DNA from: JAFGXW01 sp964634385
Lineage (GTDB): Bacteria; Bacillota_I; Bacilli_A; Izemoplasmatales; Izemoplasmataceae
Length of the DNA stretch: 64,000 nt
Direction: 5' to 3'
NCBI GenBank assembly: GCA_964634385.1
Contig: CAZWIZ010000005.1
Coordinates: 18,363-82,362 of the forward strand
Shown: in pieces, positions 18,597-26,873 of the stretch
Position numbering within the stretch: the first letter of the stretch is position 1
How the letters are laid out: each line of letters opens with the position of its first letter
Program-made: the position numbers and the translations under genes
The notes under the pieces: model-generated
What the model saw: the letters and a program-made list of their open reading frames with translations, nothing else
Database searches by the model: none
Told to the model about the DNA's origin: nothing

Positions 18597-18881
18597 ATGT
18601 TAATAGAAATTAGTATATTAAAATGTATGGCTTCTAAAAAAGGTGTTGGATCAACTAAAAATGGTCGTGATTCAGAATCTAAAAGACTTGGAGCTAAATT
18701 ATCAGATGGTCAATTCTGTACTGCTGGTTCTATCATTTATCGTCAAAGAGGAACAAAAGTACATCCAGGGAACAATGTAGGTATCGGCGGAGACGATACA
18801 TTATATAGTAAACTAGATGGAATTGTTAAGTACGAACAAATTGGTAGAAAAAGAAAACAGGCTTCAGTATACCCAGTATAA
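18597..18881 (+). CDS. rpmA: 50S ribosomal protein L27 with an unusual N-terminal extension
   Basis: 94 residues. The body ASKKGVGSTKNGRDSESKRLG is typical Firmicutes L27, which reaches the peptidyl-transferase centre. GGAGGTGA (18584-18591) lies five bases before ATG 18597, which adds an 11-residue leader MLIEISILKCM before ASKKG. Firmicutes L27 normally starts with a nine-residue leader ending in a QFF-type motif that Prp cleaves. Here the motif is not recognisable. An in-frame ATG at 18627 would give MASKKG directly, but no ribosome binding site precedes it. Confidence 0.95.
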   Translation: MLIEISILKCMASKKGVGSTKNGRDSESKRLGAKLSDGQFCTAGSIIYRQRGTKVHPGNNVGIGGDDTLYSKLDGIVKYEQIGRKRKQASVYPV

Positions 18882-18886
18882 TTAGT

Positions 18887-18920
18887 TGGCAAATCACAAA
18901 TGTGGTTTGCCATTTTTTTT
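18887..18920 (+). terminator. Terminator of rplU-rpmA
   Basis: A perfect 12-base stem TGGCAAATCACA (18887-18898) and TGTGGTTTGCCA (18901-18912) with a two-base loop and eight T. Confidence 0.93.
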
Positions 18921-18965
18921 GAAAAACGCTATAATAATTATAAGTTAATAATAGAGGTGAAGTTG

Positions 18966-19454
18966 ATGTTGATATTTGCTACTTATAAGGATTTAATAGA
19001 AATTGATAATTTAGCTAATCTAGTAATCGATGATATGAAATTATCAAATATTCCACAATGGGAGAAAGGGTATCCATCTTATTCTCATTTTGAAAAGGAT
19101 ATTAATAATCATGCTCTCTATATATATAAAGTTGATAATATTATTTTAGGATCAATCACAATACTTCCTGAAAATGAAACAGCTTATAAAACAATTGATT
19201 CTTGGGTTAAAGATAAAAGTATTGTTATTCATAGAATGCTTGTACACCCTCGTGCTAGAAATAAAGGGGTTGCTCAAAAATTATTAGATATGGCTATTAA
19301 AGTGGCTAAAGAAAACAATTACGATTCAATTAAAATAGATACACATTTAAAAAACTATAAAATGCGTAACTTTTTAGAGAAAAATAATTTTATTGAAATT
19401 GGATATCTAAAAACAATCGACCGAGTTGCTTATGAAAAAGTGTTGGAGGATTAA
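18966..19454 (+). CDS. GNAT family N-acetyltransferase
   Basis: About 162 residues. The acetyl-CoA loop is visible in IVIHRMLVHPRARNKGVAQKLLDMA, an R/Q-x-x-G-x-G/A variant, followed by the C-terminal strand region IKIDTHLKNYKMRNFLEKNNF. ATG 18966 has GAGGTGA (18954-18960) five bases upstream; earlier in-frame starts lie in the preceding terminator. TATAAT at 18930-18935 is a probable -10. The acceptor substrate is unknown. Confidence 0.82.
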   Translation: MLIFATYKDLIEIDNLANLVIDDMKLSNIPQWEKGYPSYSHFEKDINNHALYIYKVDNIILGSITILPENETAYKTIDSWVKDKSIVIHRMLVHPRARNKGVAQKLLDMAIKVAKENNYDSIKIDTHLKNYKMRNFLEKNNFIEIGYLKTIDRVAYEKVLED

Positions 19455-19488
19455 TAATGATTAAAAAAACTAGAGGTGTGAATAAAAG

Positions 19489-20001
19489 ATGTTAAAACGC
19501 ATTATGGTTCTTGGGTCAAGTGGGACTGGAAAAACAACTGTTTGTAGATTACTTGGAGAAAAATTAAGAATAAAAACTTTACATTTAGATAACATTTATT
19601 GGAAAAAGAATTGGAATAATATTAATAAAAAAGACTTTGATAGTTATATGAAAGATTATTTTAGAAAAAATAATGAATGGGTAATTGATGGTAATTATAC
19701 AAATAACCGTCATTGGCAATATCGATTAGATTTAGCTGATACAATTATTTTGTTAGATTATGGTCTACAAGTTTCTTTAAAAGGAATTTATGAAAGAGCC
19801 AAAAATTATAAACATCGTCATCGTAGTGATATGGCTGAAGGATGTATTGAAGGTATTGATCAAGAGTTTTTAAAATATGTAGCTTTCTATAAAAATAAAG
19901 GAAGATATGTAAAAGCTATTATTAAACAATATGAAAATAAAAAACAAGTTTTAATTTTCAAATCAAGAAGAAAAATGTCTGAATGGATAAAGACCTTATA
20001 A
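19489..20001 (+). CDS. P-loop kinase-like protein (FlaR/topology-modulation type)
   Basis: 170 residues of the adenylate-kinase-like P-loop group often annotated as DNA topology modulation protein or FlaR. Walker A is GSSGTGKTT at 9-17, followed by LHLDNIYWKKNW, the characteristic acceptor segment of the group, and DGNYTNNRHWQYRLDLADTII. The biochemical substrate of these proteins is not established. AGAGGTG precedes the ATG, and the obg gene follows after 18 bases. Confidence 0.78.
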   Translation: MLKRIMVLGSSGTGKTTVCRLLGEKLRIKTLHLDNIYWKKNWNNINKKDFDSYMKDYFRKNNEWVIDGNYTNNRHWQYRLDLADTIILLDYGLQVSLKGIYERAKNYKHRHRSDMAEGCIEGIDQEFLKYVAFYKNKGRYVKAIIKQYENKKQVLIFKSRRKMSEWIKTL

Positions 20002-20019
20002 GATATAGGAGGCAAAAAA

Positions 20020-21303
20020 ATGTTTGTAGATTTAGTTAAAATTAAAGTAGAATCAGGAAAAGGTGGAGACGGTATTGTTGCTTTTCGCCGTGAAAAATAT
20101 GTTCCAATGGGTGGACCAGCTGGAGGAGATGGTGGACTAGGTGGTAGTATTGTTTTTGAAGGCCAAGAAGGTCTTTCGACATTAATTGATTTAAGATATA
20201 ACAAAATAATTGTTGCCCCTCCAGGAGAAAATGGGAAACCTAAAAAAATGGATGGAGCTAATGGTAAGGATAAAATAATTAAAGTACCAGTTGGTACTAC
20301 AATTTATGACGATAAAACAAATAAAGTGTATGGAGACATTACTAATCATAAACAAAGAGTTATTGTTTGTGCTGGAGGACGTGGTGGACGTGGTAATGCT
20401 AAATTTGCTACTTCTCGTAATACTGCTCCTGAAATTGCTGAAAAAGGTGAACCAGGGACAATTAAACATATTCGAGTAGAATTAAAAGTACTTGCTGATG
20501 TTGGGCTTGTAGGGTTACCTTCAGTTGGAAAATCAACAATTATTAGTATTGTTTCTAACTCGAAACCTAAAATCGCAAGTTACCATTTTACGACTTTAGT
20601 ACCGAATCTTGGAGTAGTTAAAGTTGAAGAAGGACGTAGTTTTGTCATGGCTGATTTACCTGGATTAATTGAAGGCGCAAGTTTAGGACACGGATTAGGA
20701 CTTCAGTTTTTAAGACATATTGAAAGAACGAAAGTTATTTTACATGTTGTTGATATGTCAGGTAGTGAAGGAAGAGATCCTTTTGAAGATTATCAAGTAA
20801 TTAATAAAGAACTTAAAACATATAAATATAATTTACTTGCTAGACCGCAAATAATTGTTGCGAATAAAATGGATTTACCTGATGCAGAAGAGCAATTAGA
20901 ATTGTTTAAAGAACAGCTTAAAGAAGATTACGAAATAATTCCTATCAGTGCTGCAACTAAAGATAATATTCAAGAACTTATATACAAAACAGCTGATTTA
21001 TTAGATAAAACAGAAAGCTTTGAATTGTATGAAGATGATGATTATGAAGAAATTGTCGAATATACTTTTACTAAAGAAGAAACCTTGTTTGAGATTAATC
21101 TGGGAGATGATGGGGTTTACGATTTAACAGGAGATAGACTTAAAAAGATTTTCTTAATGACAGATTTTTCAAAAGATCAATCAATTAAAAGATTTGCTAG
21201 AATATTAAGAAGTCTTGGAATAGATAAAGAGTTAAGAAATAAAGGTGTGAAAAACGGGGACACTGTGAGAATATTCGATTATGAATTTGAATTTGTAGAC
21301 TAG
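20020..21303 (+). CDS. obgE: Obg GTPase
   Basis: 427 residues, an essential GTPase in 50S assembly and stress signalling. It has the glycine-rich Obg fold (1-158, for example GGPAGGDGGLGG), the G domain with G1 GLPSVGKST (165-173), G3 DLPGLIEG and G4 NKMD, and the C-terminal OCT domain from about 345. AGGAGG precedes the ATG. The position downstream of rplU-rpmA is the classic Firmicutes arrangement, here with two small genes inserted. The stop codon lies inside its own terminator stem. Confidence 0.97.
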   Translation: MFVDLVKIKVESGKGGDGIVAFRREKYVPMGGPAGGDGGLGGSIVFEGQEGLSTLIDLRYNKIIVAPPGENGKPKKMDGANGKDKIIKVPVGTTIYDDKTNKVYGDITNHKQRVIVCAGGRGGRGNAKFATSRNTAPEIAEKGEPGTIKHIRVELKVLADVGLVGLPSVGKSTIISIVSNSKPKIASYHFTTLVPNLGVVKVEEGRSFVMADLPGLIEGASLGHGLGLQFLRHIERTKVILHVVDMSGSEGRDPFEDYQVINKELKTYKYNLLARPQIIVANKMDLPDAEEQLELFKEQLKEDYEIIPISAATKDNIQELIYKTADLLDKTESFELYEDDDYEEIVEYTFTKEETLFEINLGDDGVYDLTGDRLKKIFLMTDFSKDQSIKRFARILRSLGIDKELRNKGVKNGDTVRIFDYEFEFVD

Positions 21304-21322
21304 GAAACTAGTCTACTTTTTA
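21295..21322 (+). terminator. Terminator of obgE overlapping its stop codon
   Basis: GTAGACTAG (21295-21303) and CTAGTCTAC (21308-21316) form a perfect nine-base stem capped by GAAA, followed by a T-rich run. Confidence 0.9.
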
Positions 21323-21401
21323 TTACAGTTCGCATTACGAACTTATTTATCAACAACATATTATTAAATATATGCTATAATAATATGTGGAGCGTGATAA
21401 T

Positions 21402-21959
21402 ATGTATAGTTACTTGAATGGAAAGATTACTGAGATTAAACCAAATAAAATCATAGTTGATGTTGGAAATATTGGGTATGAAGTAATTACTCCGAATCCT
21501 TATGATTTTAAAAAAGATGAATTAGTTAAAGTGTTTATTCATCATTATGTTAGAGAGGATGCTATTAAGTTATATGGATTTAAATCCATTGGTGAAAAAG
21601 GATTATTCATTAAACTTTTAAGTGTTAAAGGAATTGGCCCTAAAAGTGCTATTGCTATTTTAGCAAGTGGAAATGTTGATGATGTTGTTGGAGCCATTGA
21701 AAGAGGTGACGCAAAGTTTTTAAGTAAATTTCCTGGAATAGGACCAAAGGCAAGTCAGCAAATTATTCTAGATTTAAAAGGAAAAATTGATTTAACTATG
21801 GAAGCTCGTACTTCATCAACTAATATTAGAGAAGTTGAAGAAGCATTAAAATCTTTAGGATATAAAACAAAAGAAATAGTAAAAGCAGTGAAATCTTTAG
21901 ATGGATCTAAAGCAACAAATGTATTACTTAAAGAAGCGCTAGCACGTATGCTTAAATAG
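21402..21959 (+). CDS. ruvA: Holliday junction DNA helicase subunit RuvA
   Basis: 185 residues. RuvA tetramers bind Holliday junctions and recruit RuvB. It has an N-terminal OB fold, two helix-hairpin-helix motifs (VKGIGPKSA and FPGIGPKAS) and a C-terminal domain (REVEEALKSLGYKTKEI) that contacts RuvB. ATG 21402 has GGAG at 21389-21392 about nine bases before it; the GTG at 21387 overlaps that site. The usual partner ruvB does not follow; a decayed reading frame does. Confidence 0.96.
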   Translation: MYSYLNGKITEIKPNKIIVDVGNIGYEVITPNPYDFKKDELVKVFIHHYVREDAIKLYGFKSIGEKGLFIKLLSVKGIGPKSAIAILASGNVDDVVGAIERGDAKFLSKFPGIGPKASQQIILDLKGKIDLTMEARTSSTNIREVEEALKSLGYKTKEIVKAVKSLDGSKATNVLLKEALARMLK

Positions 21960-21970
21960 GAAGGAAAATA

Positions 21971-22281
21971 ATGACTGGTTTTTTTGGAGACACTGCAGTC
22001 ATTGAATTTATTATATGAGGTATCTATCATTTTATTCAAACGGGATTAGTTCTTTTAAAAAATAGTTTTATTTTATAATAATTGTTTGTTTATTATAGTT
22101 TTGACAAATCTTATATTTGGAACAAACTTTATGTAATTACTAGAATCAGGAGATACTCCTTTTAGTATTTTTTGATGATATGGATATACTATATATTTAA
22201 TTTATATATCTTAGTAGCAATGAGTATAATGACAGTGTGATATTTACCACTTGCGGTGTATCATAAAATGAAAGTAAAATA
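21971..22281 (+). pseudogene. Decayed small membrane-protein gene after ruvA
   Basis: From ATG 21971, with AAGGAAA upstream, a single frame reads MTGFFGDTAVIEFII, stop, GIYHFIQTGLVLLKNSFIL, two stops, then after another stop YFLMIWIYYIFNLYILVAMSI and, past a final TGA, YLPLAVYHKMKVK before TAA at 22279-22281. A proper terminator follows at once. The preserved frame, start signal, hydrophobic segments and terminator indicate a former membrane protein lost by point mutations. Family not recognised; it is not ruvB. Confidence 0.55.
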
Positions 22282-22312
22282 AAAGAGTGAATCTCATTTT
22301 CACTCTTTTTTT
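22281..22312 (+). terminator. Terminator after the decayed gene
   Basis: AAAAGAGTGA (22281-22290) pairs with TCACTCTTTT (22300-22309), nine-base loop, T run. It probably ends the ruvA transcript. Confidence 0.85.
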
Positions 22313-22375
22313 GAATCATAATTTTTAAAAAGTCTCTTTTTATTATTGTTTTAATAAGATCAATAAAGAAATATA

Positions 22376-23353
22376 CTATAATTTGAATAAATCAATTATT
22401 TGCTGATGAGAATAATTATTACTAATCGCTAGCATTAAGAGAATACGAGCTTTTTGCCCGTTGTAATTACCTCCTAAAATACATCCCATATTTGTTAAAT
22501 CTCTTCCTCCACCTTTATATGCATAAGTATCCAGCACTCTACCAGAATAACATCTTGAAACAATTACAATATGAATCTTTTGTTTAAGAGCTTTTTTAAT
22601 TGATGGCAGCATCATTGGCGGGACATTTCCTCTACCAAGTGCTTCTAAAACAATTCCTTTAGCTTTAATAGATATTAGATAATCAATGAAATCTCCATTC
22701 ATTCCTGCATATACTTTAAGCAAGTGAGTATCATCATTGATAATATTGTTAAAAGTGAAGTTCTCTTTATGAGTAACATCACGATAATAAATAACTTCTC
22801 CATGATCAATTATGCCAAGTGGACCAAATTCAATACTTTTAAAAGTATCTAAACTCATTGTATGAGTTTTAGTAACTTCAAGTGCACTATTGATTGTGTC
22901 ATTCATTACAACTAAGACACCTTTATCTAATGATTCTTTTGACATGCATACTTTAATACTAGAAACTAAATTAGTAAGTCCGTCATAGCCTAGTTCACTT
23001 GCGTTTTTCATTGAACCTGTTAAAACTACGGGCTTATTAGATTTTAAAACGGCATTAAGATAAAAAGCGGTTTCTTCTAAAACATCAGTTCCATGGATAA
23101 CAACAGCTCCGCTAATATGTTTTTCTTGTAAATAATCGTTTACTATATTACCAAGTTCCATCATATTTTTAGGAGTAATAGAAGGTGATGGTTTTCTTGA
23201 AAATTCATGGATGATTAAATTTTCAAACTCATCAATGCCACTTAATGCAGAAATAATCTCGTTAGGAGACAAACTAGGAATTGCACCATGTAAATTAGTA
23301 TCGACTTTCATTCCTATAGTACCGCCAGTAAATATCAAAGCAACTTTATTCAT
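22376..23353 (-). CDS. ansA: Type I L-asparaginase
   Basis: About 325 residues, converting asparagine to aspartate and ammonia. The first catalytic threonine is in IFTGGTIG near residue 12 and the second in VVIHGTDVLEET. GSMKNASELGYDGLTNL follows the usual pattern. The absence of a signal peptide places it in the cytosol, as expected for type I. ATG 23353 is preceded by GAGGTGG; the longer frame upstream has no such site. Aspartate from this reaction could feed NadB, whose gene lies 2 kb away (inference). It is the first gene of the - strand arm beyond the decayed gene. Confidence 0.94.
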   Translation of the reverse strand: MNKVALIFTGGTIGMKVDTNLHGAIPSLSPNEIISALSGIDEFENLIIHEFSRKPSPSITPKNMMELGNIVNDYLQEKHISGAVVIHGTDVLEETAFYLNAVLKSNKPVVLTGSMKNASELGYDGLTNLVSSIKVCMSKESLDKGVLVVMNDTINSALEVTKTHTMSLDTFKSIEFGPLGIIDHGEVIYYRDVTHKENFTFNNIINDDTHLLKVYAGMNGDFIDYLISIKAKGIVLEALGRGNVPPMMLPSIKKALKQKIHIVIVSRCYSGRVLDTYAYKGGGRDLTNMGCILGGNYNGQKARILLMLAISNNYSHQQIIDLFKL

Positions 23354-24249
23354 ATGAACCACCTCGTATAATATTATAGCACGTAAGAGATAAGTATGTA
23401 TGGATTTTTTATTATAAGATATCACAACGTATGTAGTAATTTAAAGACAGATGAGCTAAACTTATGAAAATTATTGGTCATACAAAAATATTGATTACAC
23501 AAAAAATATCGGTTAAACAAATTTTTAACAATTATTTAAAAAAGTATTTTTTGAATTGAATATCAAAAAATTATTTAATATATACAATTCATAAATATGT
23601 AATACCATTTACCTATAGATTAAATATATAATAATGTTAATTAAAACAAAATTAAAGGAGAAGTAAATAGTTTAAAAATAAAAAATAAAATGACGTGGGA
23701 AAACAAAGTAAAATAATATTAAGTATATAGATTATAAATAAATTTAAAATAAGTAGAAACAAATTGAGAATAAGTTTAAAGAAAAAAAATAAAGAGAAAC
23801 AAAATAGAGTTTAAGATATGTAATTTAAAAATTATAAAATAAGTAATGAACGAATAAAAAACCGAGGAAAGATAAAATATAAAAATGAATCATATTATTA
23901 ATATAAGCATATGAAAATATGGTTACGAAATTAAACAACAAAAGAATATAAATATAATTAATTAAAGATGTTAATTTTACTAAAAAAAAATACAAGAGAA
24001 AAAAAGATTATTATAAATATTTTAATTATATTAAAAATCTAAAAACTGATATAATGATAGTTTTATGAATTATGTAACAATAAATATAAATATAATAGAA
24101 TGTAAAATTTCTATTCTTTATTTTTTATTTATTGTTAAGGTTTAATTTGATTTAAGCTTTTTGATAAATAGAGGGAGAGAGAAGCGGTGTTTTAAATTTC
24201 CACATTATGCACATTATCCCGTAAGCACCGTAAATGAGCTGTTATATTT
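23354..24249. other. AT-rich gene desert next to the dif site
   Basis: About 900 bases without a credible gene. 23640-24050 is extremely AT-rich and strikingly A-rich on the + strand. It starts with AAAGGAG near 23655 and a short lysine-rich frame broken by many stops, possibly a long-decayed gene. A small hairpin AATAGAA (24094-24100) with TTCTATT (24109-24115) is present. 24170-24240 is noticeably richer in G+C, with CGGTG near 24185 able to pair with CACCG near 24228; its role is unknown. Confidence 0.5.
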
Positions 24250-24277
24250 AGTTAACATAATATATATTATAGGAAGT
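24250..24277. other. dif: Chromosome dimer resolution site (dif) for XerC/XerD
   Basis: Read on the - strand, the 28 bases are ACTTCCTATAA, then TATATA, then TTATGTTAACT: an 11-6-11 XerC arm, spacer and XerD arm. From memory the Bacillus subtilis dif differs at only two positions (G for T in the XerC arm, A for T in the XerD arm). The XerD arm also closely resembles that of E. coli. The site lies in a gene desert exactly where gene orientation switches from + to -, as expected at the replication terminus. Confidence 0.9.
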
Positions 24278-24543
24278 AAAATGAAGTTTGACAAAACACC
24301 TCTTTTCTTTAAAAAAGACGATAAAATATCTTGCATTATATTAATTAACTACAACTTCTCTTGTTTTATGGGCAGTTAATATATTCAATTATACTTAATG
24401 ACTATAATAAATTATTACTCTTGAAGTTATTTAAAAAGGGATAAATTTTTTATTTAAATTTTAAATCTGTTGTGTCTTTATTTGAAATGAGAGTGAATAT
24501 TACCCTATTATTATATTGTCGATTAGATAGCAAATTTCGCATA

Positions 24544-24576
24544 AAAAAAAGAGATGCCGTATGCATCTCTTTTTTT
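24544..24576. terminator. Terminator of the nadA-nadB-PHP operon
   Basis: AAAAAAGAGATGC (24545-24557) pairs with GCATCTCTTTTTT (24563-24575), five-base loop. Read on the - strand it directly follows the phosphatase stop codon. Confidence 0.9.
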
Positions 24577-25363
24577 ATCCTTTTAATTCTAAATACTCAA
24601 TCATGTTAAGTCCTAAACTCAAATATGTATCTTCTGCTTTTTTAATTATATCATCATATAGGAATTTAGGATTATGGGCATCACTTCCCAAAATTGTTTT
24701 ACAGTTATATTGCTTTACAATTTTCCAAAATTCAAGTCTTGGATAATTTGGTTCAAATCCTTTTTTTGTTTTTTTCCCACCTCTTCGATATCCATTTGCA
24801 TTATATTCTAAGATGATATTATACTTTTTTGCTAGTTTACAAATTCGATGAGCGACAGCTTCTGCATGTTCATCAAACTTTTCATAGCTGTTTAAGTATA
24901 AATCTGGATGAGCTAAAATATCAAAATATCCGGATTTAATCGCATCTTCAAGATATGATGCATATCTATTAATTTGTTCTACAGTTGTTAATCTGAATCC
25001 AGATATTAAGTCGTTCATACTTTTTGTCATTGAAATGTAATGCTGTCCATGTATTAAGTAGTCAACATTGTTTCTTAAAAATTTATAATAATCTTCGTGA
25101 TCATAAAAATACTCAACTTCTAAACCTTTGATTATTTTTATTTGATTTTGATATTTTTTTTGTGCTGTTTCAATATCTTTTAAATAGAATGAGAATTCAC
25201 TAGGGTTCATTCTAACATTTTGATCATGTACTCTTGAATTAGGGGCATGATCACTTATTCCTAGTTCTTTTAGACCTATTTTAATTGCTTCTTTAACATA
25301 GTCTTCAACATTTCCTGTTGCGTGGTTACATAAATAATGGTGTGTGTGATAATTTGCTTTCAT
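24575..25363 (-). CDS. PHP-domain phosphatase, HisJ/HisK histidinol-phosphatase-like
   Basis: 262 residues. The PHP metal sites are visible as YHTHHYLCNH at the N-terminus, GLEVEYF in the middle, AHPDLYL and the C-terminal GSDAHNP. The length and pattern match HisK-type histidinol phosphatases, but no other his genes are present. The gene starts two bases after nadB in the position where nadC would be expected. A role for a phosphatase in NAD metabolism or in removing a damaged nucleotide is possible but unproven. Confidence 0.85.
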   Translation of the reverse strand: MKANYHTHHYLCNHATGNVEDYVKEAIKIGLKELGISDHAPNSRVHDQNVRMNPSEFSFYLKDIETAQKKYQNQIKIIKGLEVEYFYDHEDYYKFLRNNVDYLIHGQHYISMTKSMNDLISGFRLTTVEQINRYASYLEDAIKSGYFDILAHPDLYLNSYEKFDEHAEAVAHRICKLAKKYNIILEYNANGYRRGGKKTKKGFEPNYPRLEFWKIVKQYNCKTILGSDAHNPKFLYDDIIKKAEDTYLSLGLNMIEYLELKG

Positions 25364-25365
25364 AA

Positions 25366-26865
25366 TTAATTAATTCGGTAATGACAACCGATACTTTCCT
25401 TTCTCTTTATCGCACAATTGATAATAATAAGTGCTGTTTGGACCATGTTAAGCGTTTCAAAATATGTTTTTGAATTATTTGGATCATTAATTAAGTTCTT
25501 TTCCATTTTTAAAATCATTTTTTTAGCAAACTGTAAACCATTTTCTGTTCTTACTATGCCAACGTATTCGTCCATAGTTAATCCTAATTTCTTTTTAATT
25601 GGCTTATAGTTATATTTATAATAAGGATATTTATTAATATGCTTATTATAATCTGCTTTATGGGATATTTGTTTATTAATATTATTAGCAATTCTATTTC
25701 CAAAGACAATACATTCTAATAATGAATTTGAAGCAAGACGGTTAGCGCCATGAACTCCAGTGGAAGCACATTCACCATTAGCGTAAAGATTTTTCATAGT
25801 AGTTAATCCGTTTAAATCTACTTTTATTCCTCCGACACTGAAGTGTTGAACAGGAGAAACGGGAATTAGATCTTTACCCATAATTACGTTTTCATTTTTT
25901 AAGTGGTTGTATATAGTAGGAAAACGACTTTTTAAATAGTCTTTTCCTAAATGTCTAGTGTCTAAATATACATGATCTGTCCAAGTATCATACATTTCAC
26001 GGAAAATAGCTTGAGATACGACATCACGTGGAGCTAATTCTAATAAAGGTGTATATTTTTTCATAAATCTTTCGCCTTCAGAATTAAGTAAATAAGCTCC
26101 TTCGCCTCTAACTGCTTCGGAAATTAAAAATTTTATACGGCTTTTGGAAAATTCATTATGAAAGGCAGTTGGATGAAATTGAATAAATTCAAGATTTTCA
26201 ATTTCAATATTAGCACGAGTTGCCATTCCTATTCCATCAGATGTTGCAATTTCACTATTTGTAGTAGATCCATAAATATTTCCAATTCCACCAGTAGCTA
26301 AAATAGTATTCTGAGCAATAAATTCAACTATCTTGTTGTTACTATTTAAACAACTTACTCCAAAACATGTATTATTATGATGAAGTAACTCAATAGCCAT
26401 AGTATTTTCATGAATATGAATATTCTTCTTATTAAAACATTCTTTTTTTAAAGTATTCATGATTTCTTTACCTGTTGCGTCTCCTCCGATATGTAAAATA
26501 CGTCTAGAACTATGGCCTCCTTCTTTTGTTAAAAGAATATCACCATTTTCATTACGATCAAATTCAACATGAAATTTCATTAATTTTTTAATATTTTTAC
26601 TTGCTTCAGTAACTAATATTTTAACTGCATCTTTATTGTTTAAATAACTTCCAGCTTTTAAAGTATCTTCTATATGTTCATCAATGTTTTTTTGAATGAG
26701 TTCGATTTCTCCAGCGATTCCGCCTTGAGCTAAAGAACTATTCGCAATAGTAAGTGATTCTTTTACAATAATATCGATTCTTTTTTGAGAATCGATATTT
26801 AAAGCAGTGAATATACCCGCTAATCCAGCACCAACAATAATAACATCTGTTTTAATTTGTATCAT
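25366..26865 (-). CDS. nadB: L-aspartate oxidase
   Basis: 499 residues, a flavoenzyme that oxidises aspartate to iminoaspartate for NadA. The FAD site is IIVGAGLAGIFTALNI at the N-terminus. HIGGDATGKEIM, EFIQFHPTAF, LISEAVRGEGAYLLN and GVHGANRLASNSLLECIVFG are the conserved segments of the succinate dehydrogenase/aspartate oxidase family. It follows nadA after eight bases. Under anaerobic conditions fumarate can replace oxygen as acceptor (known for NadB). Confidence 0.96.
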   Translation of the reverse strand: MIQIKTDVIIVGAGLAGIFTALNIDSQKRIDIIVKESLTIANSSLAQGGIAGEIELIQKNIDEHIEDTLKAGSYLNNKDAVKILVTEASKNIKKLMKFHVEFDRNENGDILLTKEGGHSSRRILHIGGDATGKEIMNTLKKECFNKKNIHIHENTMAIELLHHNNTCFGVSCLNSNNKIVEFIAQNTILATGGIGNIYGSTTNSEIATSDGIGMATRANIEIENLEFIQFHPTAFHNEFSKSRIKFLISEAVRGEGAYLLNSEGERFMKKYTPLLELAPRDVVSQAIFREMYDTWTDHVYLDTRHLGKDYLKSRFPTIYNHLKNENVIMGKDLIPVSPVQHFSVGGIKVDLNGLTTMKNLYANGECASTGVHGANRLASNSLLECIVFGNRIANNINKQISHKADYNKHINKYPYYKYNYKPIKKKLGLTMDEYVGIVRTENGLQFAKKMILKMEKNLINDPNNSKTYFETLNMVQTALIIINCAIKRKESIGCHYRIN

Positions 26866-26873
26866 AATACCAC

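Noticed and set aside
21971..22281. TGA read as tryptophan to give an intact membrane protein
   Set aside because: Many genes in the window end in TGA and use TGG for tryptophan, and TAA and TAG also interrupt this frame, so decay is the better explanation.
24190..24220. DnaA-box-like 9-mers suggesting an origin of replication
   Set aside because: Only one good match is present, dnaA is absent, and gene orientation converges rather than diverges here, which marks a terminus.
24266..24294. Apparent strong promoter TTGTCA-17-TATAAT on the - strand
   Set aside because: The TATAAT is part of the XerC arm of the dif site and no gene follows within 900 bases, so the promoter look is probably coincidental.
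24161..24379. 72-residue open frame on +
   Set aside because: It runs across the dif site, has no family resemblance and poor coding character.
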